Origin: DAIQNV01 sp038748775
GTDB taxonomy: Bacteria > Planctomycetota > Phycisphaerae > Phycisphaerales > UBA1924
NCBI GenBank assembly: GCA_038748775.1
Contig: JBCDIT010000002.1
Location: forward strand, 1 to 64,000
Direction: 5' to 3'
DNA: 64,000 nt
This document shows positions 8,014-15,021 of the stretch, one piece after another. The notes under the pieces were generated by a model. That model was given only the letters and a program-made list of their open reading frames with translations, was not told where the DNA came from and made no database searches. The position numbers and the translations under genes were made by a program. Each line of letters starts with the position of its first letter. Position 1 is the stretch's first letter.

Positions 8014-8781
8014 TCACCCCCGCTTCACCACCCAGGCCGAATAGCGAAGGCCGGGCGTCATCTCCACCGTCTCGGGACGGCTCGCGAAAAACTCCTCGAC
8101 CGCGATCGTCACCCCAGGGGTATCAGGGATGCGGTAGTCGTCGAACACGACCACGCCGCCGACAGAAAGGCGAGGCCAAACGCGCTCCAAGACCATCCGA
8201 GCCGGGTCGTAGAGATCACAGTCGACGTGCACCATTGCGAGTGATCGATCATCGATCGACGAGACGGTGTCGTCGAACCAACCTTCGAACAACTCGACGC
8301 GAGACCCCAGGCCATGACCATCGAGCAACGATCGAACCATGTCCGCCGACGTGTCTTCGAACTGACCCTCCCAGAGTTTGTCGCCGTCACGCTCGCCAGT
8401 TGCGGGGAGCCCCTCGAACGAATCGAAGCCGAGCAACCGTCGGTCGCGCGCCCCCAAGCGTTCCCAAGCCGCTCCAACAAAGCACATGGCACCGCCGCGC
8501 CACACCCCGAACTCGGCGTAGTCACCCGCAACACCCTGCCGCTCGACGTGCTCGGCCAGCCGGACAAGCTGCGCCAAACGCTCCCATCCGAGCCGAGTCC
8601 GAACCTCAAGACCATGATCCGGGGCAGGCCACCCGAGCTCATGCCAAAGGTCCCACCAGCCTTCGCCCATGAATCGCTTGCGATCCGGGACATTCGACGA
8701 CGCCATCGCGTCGCCGGTGATCGGCATCAGTTCAGAAGGATCGGGCACAACGACGGCGCTGGGATCAGAAACAACATCCAT
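8014..8781 (-). CDS. TylF/MycF-family SAM-dependent O-methyltransferase
   Basis: 255 residues. The core matches the macrocin O-methyltransferase family: a SAM-binding GDYAEFGVWRGG motif (about residue 90), the LLGFDSFEGLP signature, a GWFDDT block, and metal/substrate residues in HVDCDLYDP and FDDYRIPDTPG. Such enzymes methylate sugar hydroxyls in antibiotics or surface glycans. No partner glycan genes are adjacent, although a glycan set lies at 34-39 kb. The start is uncertain because no clear ribosome site precedes 8781; ATG codons at 8727 and 8706 are alternatives. Confidence 0.8.
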   Translation of the reverse strand: MDVVSDPSAVVVPDPSELMPITGDAMASSNVPDRKRFMGEGWWDLWHELGWPAPDHGLEVRTRLGWERLAQLVRLAEHVERQGVAGDYAEFGVWRGGAMCFVGAAWERLGARDRRLLGFDSFEGLPATGERDGDKLWEGQFEDTSADMVRSLLDGHGLGSRVELFEGWFDDTVSSIDDRSLAMVHVDCDLYDPARMVLERVWPRLSVGGVVVFDDYRIPDTPGVTIAVEEFFASRPETVEMTPGLRYSAWVVKRG

Positions 8782-8840
8782 GCGACGTCTATCGGACCGC
8801 GGATCAACGTCGAACCGATTTTCGGCCCAACGATCGACCG

Positions 8841-9053
8841 TCAGCCCTGAACGTCGAGGTTGCCCCCGGTTTCACCAGACGACGGAGCCTGGCTCACCGC
8901 GCCCCTCGGGGCTTCGGCCACCGGAGACGCGGCCTGGATCAGGTCGACCATCTGCGACCCCTGCTGCTTGGCCTGGTCGAGCGACGCCTTCGCGACCGCA
9001 AGCCCAACCGAAGAAGACAAATCCGCCGCCGCGACGTTGCTCAGTCCGTTCAT
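8841..9053 (-). CDS. YjfB-like putative motility protein
   Basis: 70 residues from ATG 9053 (MNGLSNVAAADLSSSVGLAV...). The pattern of a short N-terminal helix, then KASLDQAKQQGSQMVDLIQAA, resembles the YjfB family of small proteins found with flagellar genes. The C-terminal 25 residues are Pro/Ser/Gly-rich and not family-like. The frame is open to an upstream ATG at 9122 (MARRSLMLLGTLAG), which would add 23 residues; the family length favours 9053. It sits downstream of no obvious partner, but a flagellin lies at 33 kb. Function inferred only from resemblance. Confidence 0.5.
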   Translation of the reverse strand: MNGLSNVAAADLSSSVGLAVAKASLDQAKQQGSQMVDLIQAASPVAEAPRGAVSQAPSSGETGGNLDVQG

Positions 9054-9122
9054 GCCGTCACGATCGGATGCAGGCCGCACGCCCGCCAGCGTTCCGAGCA
9101 ACATGAGGGACCGACGCGCCAT

Positions 9123-9662
9123 CCAAACCGGACGACCGGATGAGTCCCAGCGAGTGTGGAGACCCGGATCGCTCTGCGACCCGTCGTCGCGGTCAGTCCG
9201 AACCCCGAATCAAAGGTGGGTGCCCCCGGCCTCATCCCGATCGTCCCCTGACACCGAACAAAAGGCGGGGGCGTGATCTTCGCGAAGCTCTCGAGGCTCC
9301 CTCGGGGTCCTCAAAGGTTCGGACATGTCACCGCGTTGGTCGGGGTCGCAAAGCGATCCGAACCTCCACAACGTCACCTTACCAGCAGACCGGGCTCTCC
9401 CGGCCGACTTCATCACTCTTTCGCATGCACCGCAGAAGCGTTGCCGTGATGCCCGCAACATCGACCCAAATTCACAGGGAGATGCCTCGATTCTGCAATC
9501 TGACCCCAGATCACCACGACGCCGCGACGCCGCACTCGAGAATCGGTATCCTTTGGAGCCCTCCCTGCGGATCGCGGTAGCGCTGACGCGGAAGGAGACC
9601 GCCGGGAACCCCTCTCGGCATGGGCGGCCAGAGCGGCCGAGTGATACCGGAGACCAGTACCC
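9123..9662. other. Intergenic region, no convincing gene
   Basis: Several short open frames overlap here on both strands, but all have Arg/Ser/Pro-rich translations typical of out-of-frame GC-rich DNA, and none has a ribosome site plus a recognisable fold. The region presumably holds the promoter of the lipoprotein gene at 9663 and that of the YjfB-like gene on the other strand. I see no hairpin terminator. Confidence 0.5.
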
Positions 9663-9944
9663 ATGGCCACCCAACGTGTTGTCCGTCGCCTCGTCGTCCT
9701 TTCATTCGCCGGTGGCCTCGTCATGCTCGCCGGTTGCAGCAGCAACTCGGAGCAAGAGAAGCTCTCCAGCGTCCGCTGGCAGCCCACGCCCGACCTGCTG
9801 ACAACCACCAAGTCCGAAGGCGAGCTCAACAACGAACTCTTCTTCAACTTCGACCGCGGGAACCGTGACATGTGGGACGACTTCCTGCGTGTGTTCCACG
9901 CCGACGAGTCATCGGGCCTGACGCCCTACCCGCGGATGCGGTGA
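9663..9944 (+). CDS. Small lipoprotein of unknown function
   Basis: 93 residues. The N-terminus is a lipoprotein signal: a basic start (MATQRVVRRLVV), a hydrophobic core and the lipobox LAGC, so Cys25 would be lipidated. The mature part is short (about 69 residues), acidic and contains NNELFFNFDRGNRDMWDDFLRVFH, a pattern I have seen only in planctomycete hypothetical proteins. ggaga lies about 10 bases upstream of the ATG. It is likely an envelope-anchored protein. A tandem 15-base repeat begins shortly after its stop. Confidence 0.7.
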   Translation: MATQRVVRRLVVLSFAGGLVMLAGCSSNSEQEKLSSVRWQPTPDLLTTTKSEGELNNELFFNFDRGNRDMWDDFLRVFHADESSGLTPYPRMR

Positions 9945-9971
9945 TCGACGGAGCACCGGTCTCCTGGTCTT

Positions 9972-10060
9972 CGAAACACCCGCCTCCGAAATACTGGTTT
10001 CCGAAACACCGGCCTCCGGAACGGTGGTCTTGAAACTCCCCGTCGCGAAACCGCGCCTCC
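9972..10060. repeat. Tandem 15-base repeat, about six units
   Basis: The anchor cgaaa (or a variant) recurs at 9972, 9987, 10002, 10017, 10031 and 10046, so the period is 15 with one 14-base unit. Unit consensus is close to cgaaacacCGGCCTC. The repeat lies between the lipoprotein gene and the next gene. Read on the minus strand it would give five-residue repeats, but the single 14-base unit breaks the frame, so it looks like a non-coding minisatellite. Confidence 0.75.
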
Positions 10061-10207
10061 GGCCCCAGACCCGGCTGCCATGACCCGACTGCGCAGCACA
10101 ACAGACGCCCCAATGGAGCGTCTGTCGAAGCTGTTCAGTTCTGCCCTTCAAAGACCGGCCGAATGACCCTCTCCCAAGGAGTCATCCACGCGGGCGTCAG
10201 CCAGGCA

Positions 10208-10669
10208 TCACTTCGCGGTGTATTGACCCCGTGCGACCTTCTTGAAGCGGTCGGTCTCACGAAGCAAGGTTTGGTTGACGATCGTGCGGAAGTTGGCCGC
10301 CGACGTCTTGTAGCCGTCGCGCTGCACCGCCTCGGCGGCCTCCGTGACGCTCAAGGTCACCCCGCCCAGCGTCTTCTGCAACGCATCGGCAAGATTCATG
10401 TCGTTGCGAGGCCGACGACGCGGCCCCCCGCCGACACCCGACGCACGCGGCGCCGTGCCGAGAAGGGCACCGAGCGACGAGATCTCATGATCCAGGTCGG
10501 CGACCTGGGTCATCAAGGCTTCACGCTTCGTTTCCAGCTTCTCAAGTTGACGCTCGCGACGCTTGATCTCACGCGCGAGTTCCGCCGTCGATACCAGACC
10601 AAGACCCGGGCCGCTCGCTGCAGGACCAGCCGACTTTCGGCCACGCTTCTTTGCTGAACGCTTCGCCAT
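10208..10669 (-). CDS. Small basic coiled-coil protein with C-terminal helix-turn-helix-like region
   Basis: 153 residues. It has a Lys/Arg-rich N-terminus (MAKRSAKKRGRKSAGP), then a coiled coil (about 35-75, REIKRRERQLEKLETKREAL), then a basic linker (GGGPRRRPRND) and a C-terminal region (LADALQKTLGGVTLSVTEAAEAVQRDGYKTSAANFRTIVNQTL) that resembles a winged-helix found in several planctomycete nucleoid-like proteins. A nucleic-acid-binding role is inferred from the charge and layout. The start at 10669 is preceded by aaaggtgg at five bases; an upstream in-frame ATG at 10702 is not supported. Its upstream region contains a good promoter and an inverted repeat. Confidence 0.65.
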   Translation of the reverse strand: MAKRSAKKRGRKSAGPAASGPGLGLVSTAELAREIKRRERQLEKLETKREALMTQVADLDHEISSLGALLGTAPRASGVGGGPRRRPRNDMNLADALQKTLGGVTLSVTEAAEAVQRDGYKTSAANFRTIVNQTLLRETDRFKKVARGQYTAK

Positions 10670-10787
10670 GCGCCCACCTTTCAACTTATGAACAAAGACC
10701 ACAGGGATTGCACGGCGATCCGAGAAACCACCGACAAAACGACCGGCAACTCAGAACACCACCATTGACCCCCTCGACAATTCAACG

Positions 10788-10816
10788 ATAGAAGGTCTTC
10801 TATATCACGCAGTCAA
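10788..10816 (-). promoter_or_regulatory. Sigma-70-like promoter with overlapping inverted repeat
   Basis: On the minus strand ttgact (10811-10816) and ttctat (10788-10793) are separated by 17 bases. The perfect inverted repeat atagaag-gt-cttctat (10788-10803) covers the -10 box, so it may be an operator for the gene at 10208. The surrounding 100 bases are unusually AT-rich for this genome. Confidence 0.45.
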
Positions 10817-10891
10817 CTCCGATTAGTAAATCAGAAGAAACATAGTCGATCAAGTGCCAATTACCCCACGAGTGAACCGCGAACACCCCCT

Positions 10892-11866
10892 CTATTCGGT
10901 CAGAAGCCCCATCCGCGACATCACGTCATCAAACTGGGCGAACGAATAGAACGACAGGACAACCTTGCCGCGAGAACCATCACCAGACGTGCGAATATTC
11001 ACCGCCGTCCCCAAATGCTCAGCCAACCGACGCTCGAGATCGCGGACCTCAGGTGACACCCCGGCGCCCGACGACGCAACTTCGTCAGAAGATCCCGAGG
11101 TTTCCGCCCCCCGCCCGCCGTCTCGATTTCCTTCATCGAGAGCCGCAGATTCGCGTTCCAAACGCCGAACGGACCACCCTTCGCGAATGCAACGTTTCGC
11201 GAGTTCCAGGCGCAATTCCTCTCGCGCCGCCAACAATGCACGCCCGTGACCGAAACTCAGAGCTCCACCCTCAATGAGATCTTGCAACGCTGAGTCGAGT
11301 TCGAGAAGCCGAACAAGATTGGTTACGCTCGATCGTTCCAGCCCGACACGGTCCGCAACCTCACCCTGAGTCAGACCAAAACGATCGATCAATCCACGCA
11401 GCGCCCGAGCCCGTTCCATCGCGTTCAGATCCGTTCGCTGCAGGTTCTCGACGAGCGCCCACTCTGCGGCGGTTTCATCATCGAGACTGCGCACCAACGC
11501 CGGAACCCGATCCAGGCCCGCCTGCCGGGCCGCCCGCCAACGACGCTCGCCGGCCACGAGTTCATGATCACCCGAAGGCAGCGGACGAACAACGATCGGC
11601 TGCATCACCCCTGATCGAGCGATAGAAGCCGCGAGCTGGTCGAGCTCCGCCGCGTCGAACACCCGCCGCGGCTGAAAGGGACTCGGGGACACGCTCTCGA
11701 CCGGAACATGGTGGAGTATCTCACCAGAATCGGTATTTTCGCGCGTCGTCGCCGGCGAGGCTTCAGCTGCGGGCGGAACCGAATTCACAGAGACAGGGTT
11801 TTGATTGGTAGTGCTCAGCAGCGCGTTGAGACCCCGACCAAGACGGCGAGGCTTCGATGTCGACAT
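10892..11866 (-). CDS. parB: Chromosome partitioning protein ParB
   Basis: 324 residues. ParB is a CTP-dependent DNA clamp that loads at parS and spreads, acting with ParA in origin segregation. Visible: SPFQPRRVFD, the CTP-binding GERRWRAARQAG motif (about 120-135), the ENLQRTDLNAMERARA segment, the helix-turn-helix GLTQGEVADRVGLERSSVTNLVRLLEL, and a C-terminal dimerisation region (KVVLSFYSFAQFDDVM). The start at 11866 (MSTSKPRRLGRGLNALL) has gaagggag 6 bases upstream and the conserved LGRGLNALL start. No parA is beside it, which is unusual. Two perfect parS sites lie 350-620 bases upstream in the divergent gene pair. Confidence 0.95.
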   Translation of the reverse strand: MSTSKPRRLGRGLNALLSTTNQNPVSVNSVPPAAEASPATTRENTDSGEILHHVPVESVSPSPFQPRRVFDAAELDQLAASIARSGVMQPIVVRPLPSGDHELVAGERRWRAARQAGLDRVPALVRSLDDETAAEWALVENLQRTDLNAMERARALRGLIDRFGLTQGEVADRVGLERSSVTNLVRLLELDSALQDLIEGGALSFGHGRALLAAREELRLELAKRCIREGWSVRRLERESAALDEGNRDGGRGAETSGSSDEVASSGAGVSPEVRDLERRLAEHLGTAVNIRTSGDGSRGKVVLSFYSFAQFDDVMSRMGLLTE

Positions 11867-11961
11867 CAACACTCCCTTCGACGACAATGACCATGTATTC
11901 CGTAGGACATCCAAAGTGAAACACCATATCTAGTGCACAATGTCAACTCAAGGAGGCTCGC

Positions 11962-12450
11962 ATGGCAAGTTCTAGAATCGAGTTCATCGCTCGCGGCGTC
12001 ATCGTGCGAGAGAATGCAGTGCTCATCTGCAAGAACCTCAACCAAGGGTACGGCTATCTCCCTGGTGGACATATTGAGTTTGGGGAGCCCGCCGCGGAGG
12101 CACTCCGTCGCGAACTGGTCGAAGAAACCGGCGCGAACTCTACGGTTGGTCCGCTCATCGCCGTTCACGAAGAGTCATTTCTCCAGGGCGAGCGCCTGAG
12201 ACACGAGGTCAATCTGATGTTCCACGTGGAACACTTCGACGATGGCGGGGGTCTTGGATCGGTCCCGAGTCGCGAGGATCACATCGGGTTCGAGTGGCTC
12301 GACCTCGCAGGCGTCACTTCAGCCGACATCCGCCCCACTTCGATCCGAGCGTTTCTCGCCGCCGGAGGTCGGGCACACGGCACCGCCGCGTGGTGGAGCG
12401 TGTTTCCGTCCGAATCCGGTGGTACTCCGGCAGAACCGCTGCGAGCCTGA
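11962..12450 (+). CDS. NUDIX hydrolase
   Basis: 162 residues. The full Nudix box is present (about residues 36-58: GHIEFGEPAAEALRRELVEE then TG), matching Gx5Ex7REUxEExGU, so it should hydrolyse a nucleoside diphosphate linked to another moiety; substrate not predictable. An ideal aaggagg lies six bases before the ATG. It is divergent from parB. A perfect parS site (12218-12233) sits inside its coding sequence and is read as the residues MFHVEH, so a chromosome-segregation site is accommodated in the protein. The C-terminal 25 residues (Trp/Ser/Gly-rich) are outside the family. Confidence 0.9.
   Translation: MASSRIEFIARGVIVRENAVLICKNLNQGYGYLPGGHIEFGEPAAEALRRELVEETGANSTVGPLIAVHEESFLQGERLRHEVNLMFHVEHFDDGGGLGSVPSREDHIGFEWLDLAGVTSADIRPTSIRAFLAAGGRAHGTAAWWSVFPSESGGTPAEPLRA
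12218..12233. promoter_or_regulatory. parS centromere site 1 (perfect)
   Basis: TGTTCCACGTGGAACA, a complete 16-base palindrome of the parS type, inside the NUDIX coding sequence and 350 bases from the parB start. Confidence 0.9.
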
Positions 12451-12467
12451 TCATCGATGGAATCCGC

Positions 12468-13361
12468 ATGTTCCACGTGGAACATGGGACAAGATGGACC
12501 TTTGGGCGACCGATGATTCTCCGGACGATCTCCCCCGAACGGATCATCGTGACTGAACACGACGCCCAGCCGAGCATCCCGAGTCCGTCGCAACGCCCGG
12601 ACCCCGCGGGGATCGAACGATCGCTCGATCGTCTCATGGCCGATCTCGGGCGACTGTCCGATGACGCCGACCGCCAAAGCCGCCTCGCCGCCCTCGGCAC
12701 CATCGCCGGGCTGATCGCCCACGAACTCAACAACCTATTGACACCCGCGGTCGGTTACGGGCGAGCCGCGCTCCGCCGACCCGATGACGCGGAGTTTGGA
12801 CGCAAGGCCCTGCAACGGTGTGTCGAAGCCGCCGAGCGGGCGGCGTTGGTTTCCGCTTCGGTGCTCGACCTTGCCGCCGGCACGCCGACGGAGGAACCCG
12901 GCTCGGCGGACATCGCCGACGTCATCCGAACCGAGATCGGTGCGAACGGCATCTCAGCCGACGGCGTTCCGCTCAGTGTCTCGATCGAATCTGGTGTTCG
13001 GGCCGCGATTCGTCCCGAAAGGCTCGAGAGGGTCCTCCAGAACCTGATCTCAAATGCCCGACGCGCCATGACGGGGCGCACCGGATCCGTCCGTCTCACG
13101 GCATGTTCCACGGGGAACGAGTGCGAGATCGTCGTCGAAGACGACGGACCCGGATTGCCCGATGGGTCTGCCGTGTTCGATGCGTTCGTATCCGGATCAA
13201 AGTCCTCGGGCGGCACCGGACTCGGACTGACACTCTGTCGCGAATTGATCCGCGATGCCAACGGGAAGATCACGGCCGAGCAAGCCGACTCGGGTGGAGC
13301 GAAGTTCGTCATTTCGCTCCCGCTCGCGGGCTCAGCGAACCCCGCCGACACGGCCGCATGA
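12468..13361 (+). CDS. Histidine kinase lacking a visible sensor domain
   Basis: 297 residues from ATG 12468; ATG 12513 and GTG 12549 are alternatives, as no start has a strong ribosome site. It has an H-box (IAHELNNLLTP, phospho-acceptor His), then an ATPase domain with N-box NLISNARRAM, G1 DDGPGLPDG and G2 SSGGTGLGLTLCRELI. HELNN is typical of the NtrB/TodS-like subfamily. Only about 75 residues precede the H-box and no membrane segment is seen, so it is a cytoplasmic kinase. No response regulator is adjacent. If the 12468 start is right, the second parS lies inside its first codons. Confidence 0.85.
   Translation: MFHVEHGTRWTFGRPMILRTISPERIIVTEHDAQPSIPSPSQRPDPAGIERSLDRLMADLGRLSDDADRQSRLAALGTIAGLIAHELNNLLTPAVGYGRAALRRPDDAEFGRKALQRCVEAAERAALVSASVLDLAAGTPTEEPGSADIADVIRTEIGANGISADGVPLSVSIESGVRAAIRPERLERVLQNLISNARRAMTGRTGSVRLTACSTGNECEIVVEDDGPGLPDGSAVFDAFVSGSKSSGGTGLGLTLCRELIRDANGKITAEQADSGGAKFVISLPLAGSANPADTAA
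12469..12484. promoter_or_regulatory. parS centromere site 2 (perfect)
   Basis: A second TGTTCCACGTGGAACA, between the NUDIX stop and the kinase start region, 236 bases after site 1. Confidence 0.9.
13104..13119. promoter_or_regulatory. Degenerate parS-like site
   Basis: TGTTCCACGGGGAACG differs from the two perfect sites at two positions. It lies inside the histidine-kinase coding sequence, 620 bases further from parB. Confidence 0.45.
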
Positions 13362-14438
13362 TCAGCGCGGCAGGAGCACCAGCCGATCAGGATCGACGCG
13401 CACGCCAACCCGATCTCCGGGTGCGTGCGGCGAGACTGTTTGTGTCGTGCTCACCACCAACTGCGTGCCGTCATCAGTGGCTACGCGGTACTGCACGTGT
13501 TCCCCGAGGAACACCGCCTCTTCGACGGTCGACGGAATCACACCCCGTTCGTCCAGCGCCGAGAGCGTCATCGACTCAGGCCTGATTAAACACCAAACAT
13601 TTTTCGCTTCGATCTGGATACCAAGCGGAACGTCGGTCGACGCAACCCGAACATACGACGATCCTTCGTGGCTCGTCGTTGCTGCGTCGAGTTGATTCGT
13701 TTCGCCGAGGAACGAACCAACGAACGTGGTGGTGGGGCGGTGGTAGAGGTCGGCGGGAGTCCCAACCTGTTCGATCTTCCCGTCGAGCATCACCGCGACC
13801 CGGTCGGCCATGCTCAGGGCTTCCTTCTGGTCGTGGGTGACATAGACCGCGGTGAGGCCGGACTCTTTGACGATTCGTCGGATCTCGGTCCGCAGCTCGT
13901 TGCGAAGCTTGGCATCGAGGTTGGATAGCGGCTCATCGAGCAGTAGCACGTCTGGCCGCACGACGAGAGCACGGGCGAGCGCCACCCGCTGTTGTTGTCC
14001 TCCGGAGAGCTGCGTCGGCTTGCGATCTGCGTAGCTCTCCATCTGTACATCGCGCAACGCCTGCTTGACACGTGTCTTACGCTCGTCCGCCTGGAGCTTG
14101 AGTACTTTCAGGCCGAACGCGACGTTGTCGGCCACGGTCATGTGCGGCCACAACGCATAGCTCTGGAAGACCATCGCGGTCTTCCGCTGATTCGCCGGCG
14201 TGTGGGTGACGTCTCGCGCGTGTCCGTCGCGTTCGAAGACGATCGAGCCCGAATCGGGGTCAACGAACCCGGCGATCGATCGGAGCAGCGTGGTCTTCCC
14301 GCAGCCCGACGGTCCGAGCAGGAAGAACAGTTCCCCCGGTTCGACGTCGACTGATACGCCGTCGATGGCCGCGGTCCGGCCGCCTCCCGGCGCCTTGAAC
14401 ACTTTGACGATCTGCTTGATGCTGATGCGCGTCGACAT
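13362..14438 (-). CDS. ABC transporter ATP-binding protein (sugar/polyamine/iron type)
   Basis: 358 residues. The nucleotide-binding domain has Walker A GPSGCGKTT (about residue 40), Q-loop MVFQSYALWPHMTV, signature LSGGQQQRVALARAL, Walker B VLLLDEPLSNLDA and the H-loop VTHDQ. The last 110 residues are a TOBE-like domain (VWCLIRPESMTLSA, EHVQYRVATDDGT) as in MalK/PotA/FbpC importers. No permease or binding protein is in this window, so the substrate is unknown. Start at 14438 is where homology begins (MSTRISIKQIVKVF); no ribosome site is evident. Its stop abuts the kinase stop (TGATCA at 13359-13364). Confidence 0.9.
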   Translation of the reverse strand: MSTRISIKQIVKVFKAPGGGRTAAIDGVSVDVEPGELFFLLGPSGCGKTTLLRSIAGFVDPDSGSIVFERDGHARDVTHTPANQRKTAMVFQSYALWPHMTVADNVAFGLKVLKLQADERKTRVKQALRDVQMESYADRKPTQLSGGQQQRVALARALVVRPDVLLLDEPLSNLDAKLRNELRTEIRRIVKESGLTAVYVTHDQKEALSMADRVAVMLDGKIEQVGTPADLYHRPTTTFVGSFLGETNQLDAATTSHEGSSYVRVASTDVPLGIQIEAKNVWCLIRPESMTLSALDERGVIPSTVEEAVFLGEHVQYRVATDDGTQLVVSTTQTVSPHAPGDRVGVRVDPDRLVLLPR

Positions 14439-14483
14439 GGGTAGGGAGTGTAAAGCCACAAGTTCACGCCGTCCCGCGACGCG

Positions 14484-14549
14484 GTCAATCCGGCGAGCTT
14501 CCGGTCGAGAAAACCGAACTCGTGACCCTAGACGTTCCGTTGAGACGCT
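14484..14549. repeat. Partial copy of the 137-bp repeat (right half)
   Basis: Similar to the right half of the element that follows: gtcaatccggcg, ggtcgagaaaac, gaactcgtgac, gacgttccgt occur in the same order. It lies immediately to the left of a full copy, giving one and a half copies in tandem. Confidence 0.7.
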
Positions 14550-14686
14550 CTTGAGCAGGTTTGATCGCTCCGTAGTGGCCTCCGGCCACACACTCGCTTG
14601 CGGAAACCGCGCCGGAGTCGATCCGGCGGGATTCTGGTCGAGAAAACGGAACTCGTGACGCTACACGTTCCGTGCAGACGTTCTAG
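14550..14686. repeat. MITE-like 137-bp repeat, copy A
   Basis: About 85-90 percent identical by eye to 34453-34589. It contains the hairpin gtggcc-tcc-ggccac (14575-14589) and a second stem cgccgga / tccggcg with loop gtcga. The ends are imperfect inverted repeats (cttgagc / gttctag). It sits directly upstream of the DUF721-like gene. Confidence 0.8.
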
Positions 14687-14694
14687 CGTTGTCA

Positions 14695-15021
14695 ATGCAC
14701 CAGCATGAACTGGCCCAGCGCATGGCACGGTTGCGGGAACTCCGCGGGCGTCGCTGGTCCGCGAGGACGATCGGCGGCGATGTCGTTCGCTTCGCCGACA
14801 CGGTCAAGAAGACGGCCGATCAGAAGGACCGGAAGCTCGAAGCTTGGGTAACGGTCGTTCCGGAGTCGCTCCGCCGCGGCGTGCGGGTCGACAGCGGTGG
14901 GGGGGTGCTGACGGCGAAGGCCCCGTCCGCCTCGGTTCGGTTCGCGCTCGACCGATGGCTACGAGGTGGCGGGACGGACAAACTACGGGCCGCGGGCATT
15001 GGGCGCGTCCGGCTCCGGTGA
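14695..15021 (+). CDS. DUF721/DciA-like small protein
   Basis: 108 residues from ATG 14695. The C-terminal two thirds (WVTVVPESLRRGVRVDSGG, GVLTAKAPSASVRFALDRWL) has the pattern of DUF721, the family that includes the helicase-loading protein DciA; the N-terminus (ELAQRMARLRELRGRRWSA) is basic and helical. A role in DnaB loading is plausible given dnaA and parB in the same window, but the match is by pattern only. No ribosome site is visible; the upstream sequence is the 137-bp repeat. Its last 39 bases overlap the end of the convergent gene that follows. Confidence 0.5.
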   Translation: MHQHELAQRMARLRELRGRRWSARTIGGDVVRFADTVKKTADQKDRKLEAWVTVVPESLRRGVRVDSGGGVLTAKAPSASVRFALDRWLRGGGTDKLRAAGIGRVRLR

